NCBI GenBank assembly: GCA_017396865.1
Contig: JAFQKO010000023.1
Coordinates: 1 to 7,479, forward strand
Length of the DNA: 7,479 nt
Source of the DNA: Clostridia bacterium
GTDB lineage: Bacteria; Bacillota_A; Clostridia; Oscillospirales; QAKW01
Reading direction: 5' to 3'
Shown: in pieces, positions 1-5,594 of the stretch
Numbering within the stretch: position 1 is the first letter of the stretch
Layout: every line of letters begins with the position of its first letter
Notes under the pieces: generated by a model
Told to the model about the DNA's origin: nothing
The model's database searches: none
What the model saw: only the letters and a program-made list of their open reading frames with translations
Program-made: the position numbers and the translations under genes

Positions 1-660
1 GACGCCCGTTACCTCGATGGCAACGTTGGCGCCGCCGTTGGTGAGCGCCTTGGCAGTTTCTGCAAAATCGGGCGCATAGGGATCAAGGGCATAGTCGGCG
101 CCCAGTTCCAGCGCCCGCGCCCGCTTTTCGGGAACGGGGTCAACGGCGATGATGGGGGCGGCCCCTGCGCTGCGCAACAGCGGAACGGCGATCTGCCCTA
201 AAATGCCTTGCCCCATCACGATGGCGCTCTCACCCAGTTCCAAGCGGCATTTGCGGATGGCGGCCAGCGGGAAGATGGCAATATGGAAGAGGGCTGCTGC
301 CTCAAAGGAAACGTTATCGGGCAGCAGAAAGACCTTGCTCTGCTGCATATTGATGCAGCGCTGATGCTTGCTCCAGGAAAGGGCCACCCGATCGCCTGCC
401 TTGAAGCGGGTGACTCCCTCGCCGACAGCGATCACCGTACCGGCGGAGCTGTAGCCCAACGTGCGGGGGAAGATGGCTTCTTTATAGCTTTTAGAAACCG
501 AAACGTTGACATCGCCGTTGAGGTTAGCACGCTCGGTGCCGCTGCTGATGGAGGATACGGCGATCTCCACCTGCACCTCGCCTGCGGCAGGGGCGGGAAT
601 TTCTTTTTCAAGCAGCTCGGAAACACCGGGCGCGGTAAATACGATTTGTTTGGTAATCAT
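1..660 (-). CDS. Medium-chain (zinc-type fold) dehydrogenase, apparently zinc-independent, C-terminus missing
   Basis: The 220 visible residues, read from ATG at 660 to the window edge, form the N-terminal GroES-like domain (about 1-125) and the start of the Rossmann domain of a medium-chain NAD(P)-dependent dehydrogenase. The nucleotide-binding turn is G150-Q-G-I-L-G155, followed by an acidic residue, D174, at the end of the next strand, which favours NAD(H). Where catalytic zinc ligands normally sit, the usual C-x-G-T-D reads S39-S-G-T-E43 and the usual G-H-E reads G69-Y-S71. The four-cysteine structural zinc lobe is also absent. The S-G-T-E form recalls BchC-like and sugar-linked members of the family. 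The start is set by AAAAGGAGGG at 669-678 (minus strand), 8 bases upstream. The gene diverges from an AraC regulator that may control it. The family is secure; the substrate, probably an alcohol, polyol or ketone, is unknown. Confidence 0.85.
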   Translation of the reverse strand, partial: MITKQIVFTAPGVSELLEKEIPAPAAGEVQVEIAVSSISSGTERANLNGDVNVSVSKSYKEAIFPRTLGYSSAGTVIAVGEGVTRFKAGDRVALSWSKHQRCINMQQSKVFLLPDNVSFEAAALFHIAIFPLAAIRKCRLELGESAIVMGQGILGQIAVPLLRSAGAAPIIAVDPVPEKRARALELGADYALDPYAPDFAETAKALTNGGANVAIEVTGV

Positions 661-684
661 GATAAAAACCCTCCTTTTGATTAT

Positions 685-713
685 ATTATAAAATCTTGCC
701 TTTCTGATTTCAA
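685..713 (-). promoter_or_regulatory. Promoter of the medium-chain dehydrogenase gene
   Basis: On the minus strand TTGAAA (708-713) and TATAAT (685-690) are separated by exactly 17 bases, a near-consensus sigma-A promoter. The predicted start is near 678, immediately before the ribosome binding site at 669-678, so the leader is very short. The promoter overlaps the rightward promoter of the AraC gene. Confidence 0.65.
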
Positions 714-724
714 TATGCTATACT
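696..724 (+). promoter_or_regulatory. Promoter of the first AraC-type regulator
   Basis: TTGCCT (696-701) and TATACT (719-724) are 17 bases apart. The predicted start is near 731, giving a leader of about 38 bases before ATG 769. The in-frame ATG at 715 would lie between the two promoter boxes, which argues against it as the translation start. The core elements interleave with those of the opposite promoter. Confidence 0.55.
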
Positions 725-768
725 GTAAAAAAGAGGTAAATTTCTATAATTTTGGATGGTTTTATCGC

Positions 769-1515
769 ATGAATGACACAGATTTCTTTAACGGCTTCGT
801 ATTCAATGAGTTTTCCTTTGCTCAAAACCGCCGTAACGATAATACCGGCGGCATCATTCGTCATTATATCGGCTATCTTAAGCAAGGGGCCGCTGTATTG
901 ATTTCGGAGCGGGAGCGGATCGAATTGGAGGTCGGCGATCTGTTCTATATCCCCAAGGGCTGCCGCTATCAGTCGGAATGGAGCGGAGCGGAAGGGGTCT
1001 GCTTCGATTCGCTGGGCTTCGATTATTTTCCCTCCCGCAGGCGGTATCGCCTGCAAAAGCTGCGCCCCGATGAGGGACTGCTGGCGGTGTTGCGGCCGCT
1101 TTCCGCAGATAAGCGGGTGGATACCGCCGCCGTCGGGCGGCTGTATACCCTTTTGGGGCTGATGGAGCCGTTGCTCCGGCCGGAGGAAACGGCGCATCAG
1201 GAGGCATTGATCGAGCAGGCGATGGCGGTGATGGCGGGAGATCTGCATCTGCCGATCCCGCAGGTGGCCGCCGCCTGTAAGGTCAGCGAGGCAACCCTAT
1301 ATAATACTTTTCGCAAGGGCTTGGGGCAAACTCCAAATACCATGCGCCGGCGGCTTTTGTGCAAAGAAGCCGCGCGGCTTTTAGGTACCACCAACCTTTC
1401 GGTGGAGGCGGTCAGCGACCGTTGCGGCTTCAGCTCTGCCTCCTATTTTCGCAAAATTCTGTTTCGGGTAATGGGGAAAACTCCGACCCAAATCAGAAAG
1501 GAAGCAGAATATTAA
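769..1515 (+). CDS. AraC-family transcriptional regulator (248 residues)
   Basis: The N-terminal part (about 27-72) is a cupin-like ligand-sensing domain, with strands around VLISERERIELEVGDLFYIP (43-62) including the typical G56-D-L-F-Y-I-P-K-G64. The C-terminal 100 residues carry the two helix-turn-helix units of the AraC family: one around I163-F181 (PQVAAACKVSEATLYNTFRK) and one around V212-F232 (VEAVSDRCGFSSASYFRKI), ending in G-K-T-P-T-Q. The same frame is open further upstream, but that stretch is antisense to the dehydrogenase. ATG 769 is preferred because it lies downstream of the predicted promoter, with a weak GGATGG site at 754-759, 9 bases ahead. It is divergent from the medium-chain dehydrogenase and probably regulates that gene; the ligand is unknown. 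Its stop overlaps the stop of the convergent gene. Confidence 0.88.
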   Translation: MNDTDFFNGFVFNEFSFAQNRRNDNTGGIIRHYIGYLKQGAAVLISERERIELEVGDLFYIPKGCRYQSEWSGAEGVCFDSLGFDYFPSRRRYRLQKLRPDEGLLAVLRPLSADKRVDTAAVGRLYTLLGLMEPLLRPEETAHQEALIEQAMAVMAGDLHLPIPQVAAACKVSEATLYNTFRKGLGQTPNTMRRRLLCKEAARLLGTTNLSVEAVSDRCGFSSASYFRKILFRVMGKTPTQIRKEAEY

Positions 1516-2273
1516 AAATTCATTTCGTCCCGCACGGCACGGGCGGTCGAGAGCAGAGGCTGGGCGGCGGTGGAAAAGGCATCGTGCTCGTAAACGCAGA
1601 GGATCATGCCGCAACCGAGCTTCCAGCCCAACCGACGGTGGATGGTGTTGCAGCTTCCGCCGCTTAAATAAAGATAAGGAACGGAAAGCTTTTCCTTCAA
1701 GAGCAGATTGATCCGCAGATTTTCGATCTCCTGCTCGGGGGTATCGGCGGCGGTAACGATCTTAACGACGTCGGCACCGCGCCGCTGCTGCTCCAAGGCG
1801 ATCTCCAAAACCCGCTCGGCGGGGGTGAACTTCAAAACATGGGAGGACATCAGCACCTCTGCGCCCCGTGCATGAAGCTGTTCGATCAGCTCCATCTGCT
1901 TTTGGACGGCGGTGGGATCGGTGGCCAGCTCGTCGGGTTGGCGGTCGAAATAATCGCCCATCATGTCGCAGAGGGTGGCGCCGTTTTCAGCCAGCGTCAG
2001 GAGGCCTTCGGCAAGCTGTTCGTCGGTCTTTCCCTCATTGAAGCGGCTACGGTAGTTGGTTACGTAAACGGGCCGTTTCATCTCTTTAAAGAGCCGCTGA
2101 TAGACCTCGGGGGTGTGAAATTCCTGCCGCATAGATTCCACCTGCAGACCGTAGGCTTCGGCACCCGAAAAGTTGGCATTGCGGATGCGGCCGATGGCGG
2201 TCTCGGGGTCGTGGCATTGGAGCATCACCGTCAAAAGGGCTTTTTCATGATTTAAAAAACTGTATTCTTTCAT
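1512..2273 (-). CDS. Type I 3-dehydroquinate dehydratase-like (AroD-fold) protein
   Basis: This 253-residue protein has the length and block order of class I 3-dehydroquinate dehydratases, TIM-barrel enzymes that form a Schiff base with dehydroquinate. Aligned by eye to the Salmonella AroD sequence as I recall it, the general base and Schiff-base residues are present as H145 (in M-S-S-H) and K171 (in A-D-V-V-K-I). Substrate-binding matches include R75 (Y-R-S), R213 and Q238. However, the position of catalytic Glu86 is M105 (C-D-M-M), and Arg48 of the E-W-R motif is Y41 (E-A-Y). It may therefore act on a related carbocyclic or sugar-acid substrate rather than serve aromatic biosynthesis. It is the third gene of a leftward operon with two short-chain dehydrogenases and overlaps the one before it by 4 bases (ATGA). 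GGGGAG at 2280-2285 lies 6 bases ahead of its start. Fold confident, exact reaction not. Confidence 0.8.
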   Translation of the reverse strand: MKEYSFLNHEKALLTVMLQCHDPETAIGRIRNANFSGAEAYGLQVESMRQEFHTPEVYQRLFKEMKRPVYVTNYRSRFNEGKTDEQLAEGLLTLAENGATLCDMMGDYFDRQPDELATDPTAVQKQMELIEQLHARGAEVLMSSHVLKFTPAERVLEIALEQQRRGADVVKIVTAADTPEQEIENLRINLLLKEKLSVPYLYLSGGSCNTIHRRLGWKLGCGMILCVYEHDAFSTAAQPLLSTARAVRDEMNF

Positions 2274-3034
2274 ATTCTTCTCCCCATAGCGTTGCGACCG
2301 CCGTCGATCATAATATTTTCACCGTTGATGAATTGCCCCTGCTCGGAGGCGATGAAGAGGATCAGGTCGATGATCTCCTGCGGTTCGGCGGCACGTCCCA
2401 TGGGGGTTTTCATGTTGGCCATTGCCGCGCGGGTCAATACCGGACCGGGGGAAACGCAAACACAGCGGATGCCGTATTTCGCACCGAATTGGGCAATGGA
2501 CTTGGTCAGGCCATACATCAGGCCCGCCTTGGAGGTGGAGTAGTCCATGCCGTAGCCGCTGCCCTCTGCACCGGTAACGGAGCCGATGTTGAGGATGAGG
2601 CCGCTTTGCTGCTCCCGCATCTGCTTCAAAACCGCATGGGCAAAGTAGAAGGGGCCTTTGAGGTTTACGTCGATGCCCCAATCGTAAACGTCGATGGGAA
2701 CGTCGGGAAATTCGGGATACTTTTCACGGTCGACCTTGCACATCCGCGTGGCGGTACCGCCTGCGAAATTGGCCATAATGTCGATGGAACCGAATTCGGC
2801 AACCGCCTTATCCCGCGCGGCGCAGACCTGCGCATAATCCCGCACGTCGCAGACCATGCCGATGGCGCGGCCGCCGCCCTTGGCATTGATGGCGGCAACC
2901 TTTTCGTTTAATACCGCTTCGTTGACGTCGCAAAGCAATACGTTTCCGCCCTCGGCGGCAAAGCATTCGGCAAAAAGCAGGCCCATGCCCGAGGCCGCGC
3001 CGGTGGAAATGGCAACTTGGTTTTGAAATCTCAT
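2270..3034 (-). CDS. Short-chain dehydrogenase/reductase (254 residues), second gene of operon
   Basis: A classical SDR: cofactor motif T11-G-A-A-S-G-M-G18, acidic D36 at the end of the second strand (NAD preference), D63-V next to the adenine pocket, N89-F-A-G92 in place of N-N-A-G, and catalytic tetrad N124, S152, Y165, K169 (Y-S-T-S-K). The tail has the usual G-x-x-I-x-I-D-G-G (G238-G246). Residues 94-120 are longer than in a minimal SDR and rich in charged residues and prolines, probably a substrate-loop insertion. A cytoplasmic NAD-dependent oxidation of a secondary alcohol or polyol is the likely activity. The start is fixed by AAAGGAG at 3043-3049, 8 bases ahead; this site overlaps the stop codon of the preceding gene. 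The next gene starts inside its stop, so the two are probably translationally coupled. Substrate unknown. Confidence 0.92.
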   Translation of the reverse strand: MRFQNQVAISTGAASGMGLLFAECFAAEGGNVLLCDVNEAVLNEKVAAINAKGGGRAIGMVCDVRDYAQVCAARDKAVAEFGSIDIMANFAGGTATRMCKVDREKYPEFPDVPIDVYDWGIDVNLKGPFYFAHAVLKQMREQQSGLILNIGSVTGAEGSGYGMDYSTSKAGLMYGLTKSIAQFGAKYGIRCVCVSPGPVLTRAAMANMKTPMGRAAEPQEIIDLILFIASEQGQFINGENIMIDGGRNAMGRRI

Positions 3035-3047
3035 TTTTCAGTCTCCT

Positions 3048-3770
3048 TTAATTCTTTTTTCTGCAGCCGTCGATCCGATAATCCTGGCCGGAAATGTAGG
3101 CCGCTTTATCGCTTGCCAAAAAGCAGATGAGGTAGGCAAATTCTTCCAATTCGCCTCTGCGGTTCATGTAGCAAAGATCGGTCTCAACGCCTGCGCCCTC
3201 ATTGCGCACGCTGCCGGGTACCACGTTGTTGACGGTGATTCCCTGCTCGGCAACCTCCTTGGCGAGCGCCTTGGTAAAGGCGCTGACCGCGCCCTTGGTC
3301 ATGGAATAATCGGCCATGTTTTTGTTGCCGTAGTAGCCCGCAACCGAGCCGATGTTGATGATGCGGCCGTAGCGGTGCTCGATCATGCTCGGCAATGCCG
3401 CGTGGGTGCAATACATCAAGCCTAAAATGTTCACTCCGATCCGTTTTTTCCAGATCGCACTCTCGGTCTCAACAAAGGGAGCCGAGCCTCTCCAAAGGCC
3501 TGCGTTGTTGACCAAAATATCAATCCTTTGATGCTGTTCAAGGATATCCTGCATCATGGCGCGCACGCACTCCTCGTCGGAAACGTCGCATGGGTAAGCA
3601 AAGGCGGTAAAGCCAAGCGCTTTGATCTCATCGGCAACCGCCTGCAGAGCAGGGTAGTCGATGTCTGCCATGCAAACGATTGCCCCCTGTTTTGCAAATT
3701 CAAAGGCAGTGGCCTTTCCGATGCCGACCGATGCGCCGGTGACAACGACAACTTTATTTTCAAATTCCAT
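3048..3770 (-). CDS. Short-chain dehydrogenase/reductase (240 residues), first gene of operon
   Basis: A classical SDR with T11-G-A-S-V-G-I-G18, D36 (NAD preference), C61-D-V63, intact N88-N-A-G91, and catalytic N114, S142, Y155, K159 (Y-S-M-T-K). The C-terminal signature reads I-D-G-C rather than I-D-G-G. It is diverged from the second SDR of the operon and shorter, so the two enzymes probably catalyse different oxidation/reduction steps, or act on different positions of the same substrate. The start is supported by GAAGGAGG at 3780-3787 (minus strand), 9 bases upstream. It leads a three-gene leftward operon with a 13-base gap to the second gene. A promoter lies just upstream, in the region shared with the divergent AraC gene at 3930, which is the best candidate for its regulator. 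Substrate not determinable. Confidence 0.92.
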   Translation of the reverse strand: MEFENKVVVVTGASVGIGKATAFEFAKQGAIVCMADIDYPALQAVADEIKALGFTAFAYPCDVSDEECVRAMMQDILEQHQRIDILVNNAGLWRGSAPFVETESAIWKKRIGVNILGLMYCTHAALPSMIEHRYGRIINIGSVAGYYGNKNMADYSMTKGAVSAFTKALAKEVAEQGITVNNVVPGSVRNEGAGVETDLCYMNRRGELEEFAYLICFLASDKAAYISGQDYRIDGCRKKN

Positions 3771-3796
3771 AAGAAAAAACCTCCTTCTTTGCCCTC

Positions 3797-3825
3797 ATTT
3801 TAGCATGCTTCGGGGCGGTATACAA
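3797..3825 (-). promoter_or_regulatory. Promoter of the SDR/SDR/dehydratase-like operon, with palindrome in the spacer
   Basis: On the minus strand TTGTAT (3820-3825) and TAAAAT (3797-3802) are 17 bases apart; the start would be near 3790, just before the ribosome binding site. The -35 box is weak (TTG conserved only), as expected for an activator-dependent promoter. AGCATGCT at 3802-3809 is a perfect 8-base palindrome next to the -10 box and might be an operator. Confidence 0.5.
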
Positions 3826-3859
3826 TGAAAAAAACGATCATACATTAACATTTTCGAAA

Positions 3860-3908
3860 CAAAATCGGCAAAATAGATTGATTTTTATTTGCAAAATCGG
3901 TAAAATAG
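3860..3908 (+). repeat. 17-base direct repeat, candidate AraC operator
   Basis: CAAAATCGGCAAAATAG (3860-3876) and CAAAATCGGTAAAATAG (3892-3908) differ at one position and are offset by 32 bases, about three helical turns. Each copy is itself made of two YAAAATNG units 9 bases apart. Direct repeats of about this size near a promoter are typical of AraC-family binding sites. The second copy contains the -10 box of the rightward AraC gene. Confidence 0.6.
3878..3906 (+). promoter_or_regulatory. Promoter of the second AraC regulator and its operon
   Basis: TTGATT (3878-3883) and TAAAAT (3901-3906) are 17 bases apart, giving a start near 3913 and a leader of about 17 bases that is mostly the ribosome binding site GGGAGG (3917-3922). 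The -10 box is inside the second copy of the direct repeat, so a protein bound there would probably block this promoter. Confidence 0.55.
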
Positions 3909-3929
3909 CAAAAGAAGGGAGGCGACGCG

Positions 3930-4679
3930 ATGTTTGAAAACGTAATTCTGACCAAGGTCACCCAGGTAACCAAATCCGTTTCCGTTAAGGGCAAGGATAC
4001 CACCGTTAGCAATCGCCGTTTTTTTGGGCTCTCCTTTTGCATAGAGGGGCAGATTACCTATATCCACAAAGGAAAGGAATACGTCTCCAATCCTCAAACC
4101 GCCGTCCTGCTGCCTAAAGGGCAGACCTATCGGCTGCGGCGGGATCAGGATGGGCTGTTTCCCGTTATCAATTTTGAATGCGAGGGTTTGGAGGCCGATA
4201 CCCATCGGGTGATCCCCATCGGCGATGCTGTGCCGTACCTGCGGGAGTTCGAGCAGATGGAAGCCCTTTCCTTGCTGGAAAGCAACCGCCTGCGGGTGAT
4301 GGCGATGTTTTATCAAATGCTTTATCGGTTGGACATCGAGGCGATCGCATCTCCGTTGCAGCCTGCCCTGCAGTATATCGAGCGCCATTATACGGATGCA
4401 GATTTAAGTATTTCCGAATTGGCGGAGCAGTGCCGTATCAGCGAGGTATATTTCCGCAGGCTGTTCGGCAAGCGGTATGGGCAAAGCCCCAAGCAGTTTT
4501 TAACCGAACTGCGGATCAACCGCGCGTGTCAGCTCCTTGCGGGCAGCGGGCTGAAGATCGCCGCCGTGGCGGAGCAATGCGGCTATGCGGGCCCCTATCA
4601 TTTCTGCCGCGCCTTTAAGGCGCAAACGGGGCAAACTCCAACGGAATACATGATGCAAAACAGAAGGTTTGAACTATGA
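3930..4679 (+). CDS. AraC-family transcriptional regulator (249 residues), first gene of rightward operon
   Basis: Residues about 30-95 form a cupin-like sensing domain, including G-K-E-Y-V and V-L-L-P-K-G, the usual strand pair of AraC-type sensors. The C-terminal 100 residues hold two helix-turn-helix units: around LSISELAEQCRISEVYFRRL and around LKIAAVAEQCGYAGPYHFCR, followed by the family signature G-Q-T-P-T-E-Y. GGGAGG at 3917-3922 lies 7 bases ahead of ATG 3930. It is divergent from the dehydrogenase operon and has direct repeats in its own promoter, so it is a good candidate for controlling both directions. It overlaps the next gene by 4 bases (ATGA), so it may also govern the downstream kinase/hydrolase/nuclease genes. 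The inducer is unknown. Confidence 0.93.
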   Translation: MFENVILTKVTQVTKSVSVKGKDTTVSNRRFFGLSFCIEGQITYIHKGKEYVSNPQTAVLLPKGQTYRLRRDQDGLFPVINFECEGLEADTHRVIPIGDAVPYLREFEQMEALSLLESNRLRVMAMFYQMLYRLDIEAIASPLQPALQYIERHYTDADLSISELAEQCRISEVYFRRLFGKRYGQSPKQFLTELRINRACQLLAGSGLKIAAVAEQCGYAGPYHFCRAFKAQTGQTPTEYMMQNRRFEL

Positions 4680-5167
4680 TGAAACGAATTATGGTAATCG
4701 GTTGCTCGGGGGCGGGAAAAAGCACCTTCTCCCGTGCGCTGCAAAAGAAAACAGGGCTGCCCCTTTATCATCTGGATCTCATTTGGCATAAGCCCGATAA
4801 AACGACGATCTCAAGGGAGGAATTTGATGCCGCCCTTGCGGAAATTGTCGAGCGGGAGGAATGGTTCCTCGACGGCAACTACGGCCGCACCCTGGCGGTG
4901 CGGATGCAAAAATGCGATACGGTGATCTTTTTGGATATTCCCCTTGAGATCTGCCTTCAGAGCATCGAAGCGCGGATCGGCGAGGAGCGCCCCGACCTGC
5001 CCTGGCAGGAGACTGAGCTCGATCCCGAATTCCGCGCTTGGGTAGAGGATTTTCCCAACCGCTCCCTGCCCAAGATCCAAGCGCTTTTGGAGCAGTATCG
5101 GGAGAAGCATATTGTTGTTTTGAAATCTCGTCGAGAAATGGATGAATATTTGGAGGAATTGCAATGA
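4676..5167 (+). CDS. FlaR-like P-loop nucleotide kinase (AAA/adenylate-kinase type)
   Basis: The Walker A loop is G9-C-S-G-A-G-K-S16, followed by L30-Y-H-L-D34 and W37-H-K-P, a block typical of the small kinase-like proteins annotated as 'topology modulation protein FlaR' and related to adenylate kinase and shikimate kinase. W63-F-L-D-G-N-Y69 and the hydrophobic strand V83-I-F-L-D-I-P89 complete the pattern. The full length of 163 residues matches the family. Its true substrate is not established; phosphoryl transfer to a nucleotide or small metabolite is the usual expectation. An ATG at 4679 gives an equally possible start one residue shorter; AGAAGG at 4662-4667 supports either. It overlaps the regulator before it and the HD gene after it, each by 4 bases, so it is probably translated by coupling. 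Confidence 0.82.
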   Translation: MMKRIMVIGCSGAGKSTFSRALQKKTGLPLYHLDLIWHKPDKTTISREEFDAALAEIVEREEWFLDGNYGRTLAVRMQKCDTVIFLDIPLEICLQSIEARIGEERPDLPWQETELDPEFRAWVEDFPNRSLPKIQALLEQYREKHIVVLKSRREMDEYLEELQ

Positions 5168-5592
5168 TCTATACCGAATGGACCAAAAAAGCAATGAAAC
5201 TTTGCTTTGAAGCGCATAAGGAGCAGGTGGATAAAAGTGGGCTCCCATATGTTTTTCATCCCATCCACCTTGCAGAGCAGATGCAGGATGAGGCAACAAC
5301 GGTCGTTGCCCTGCTGCACGACGTTGTGGAGGATACGGACTATACCTTGGAGGATCTTGCGCAGATGGGCTTTCCGCAGGCCGTAGTGAATGCCATCGCC
5401 CTAATGACCCATGACCCTGCCGTGCCGTATATGGACTATGTTGCGGAAATTAAAAAGAACCCCGTTGCGCGGGCGGTCAAGCGAGCAGACCTTGCACATA
5501 ACAGCGACCTTTCCCGCTTGGATTTTGTAGACGAAAAGGCCCTTACACGGGTCGAAAAGTATCGCAAAGCGATCGCTTTGCTGGAGGCATGA
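5164..5592 (+). CDS. Stand-alone RelA/SpoT-type HD hydrolase (small alarmone hydrolase-like)
   Basis: The 142 residues are essentially only the HD hydrolase domain of the RelA/SpoT family. Visible motifs are G26-L-P-Y-V-F-H32-P, then A49-L-L-H52-D53-V-V-E56-D57-T, then K106-R-A-D109-L-A-H-N113. The H32/H52-D53/D109 set coordinates the metal (Mn in characterised enzymes), and the E-D-T version of the loop belongs to active hydrolases, whereas synthetase-only RelA enzymes have lost it. There is no synthetase or TGS domain, so it resembles small alarmone hydrolases and metazoan MESH1. Expected activity is removal of the 3'-pyrophosphate of (p)ppGpp, or NADPH 3'-phosphate hydrolysis as shown for MESH1; toxic small-synthetase products such as (p)ppApp are another possibility. 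It is embedded between a kinase-like gene (4-base overlap) and a nuclease-like gene. The reaction is inferred from motifs. Confidence 0.85.
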   Translation: MIYTEWTKKAMKLCFEAHKEQVDKSGLPYVFHPIHLAEQMQDEATTVVALLHDVVEDTDYTLEDLAQMGFPQAVVNAIALMTHDPAVPYMDYVAEIKKNPVARAVKRADLAHNSDLSRLDFVDEKALTRVEKYRKAIALLEA

Positions 5593-5594
5593 TG

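Noticed and set aside
61..76. Copy of the CAAAATCGG operator half-site within the medium-chain dehydrogenase gene
   Set aside because: It is a single, isolated half-site inside coding sequence, without the tandem spacing seen at 3860-3908; probably chance.
745..750. Perfect TATAAT as an alternative -10 box for the first AraC gene
   Set aside because: No -35-like hexamer sits 16-18 bases upstream, and the start would fall on the ribosome binding site.
208..768. The AraC reading frame is open for 187 further codons upstream of ATG 769
   Set aside because: This part is antisense to the well-supported dehydrogenase gene, lacks a ribosome binding site, and lies upstream of the predicted promoter; it adds no AraC-family domain.
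1839..2911. Long open frames on the plus strand opposite the dehydratase-like and SDR genes
   Set aside because: They mirror the codon bias of the leftward genes, have no ribosome binding sites and show no recognisable domain.
3885..4388. Minus-strand open frame opposite the second AraC gene
   Set aside because: It is antisense to a confident gene and covers the promoter and repeat region; no start signal or family resemblance is visible.
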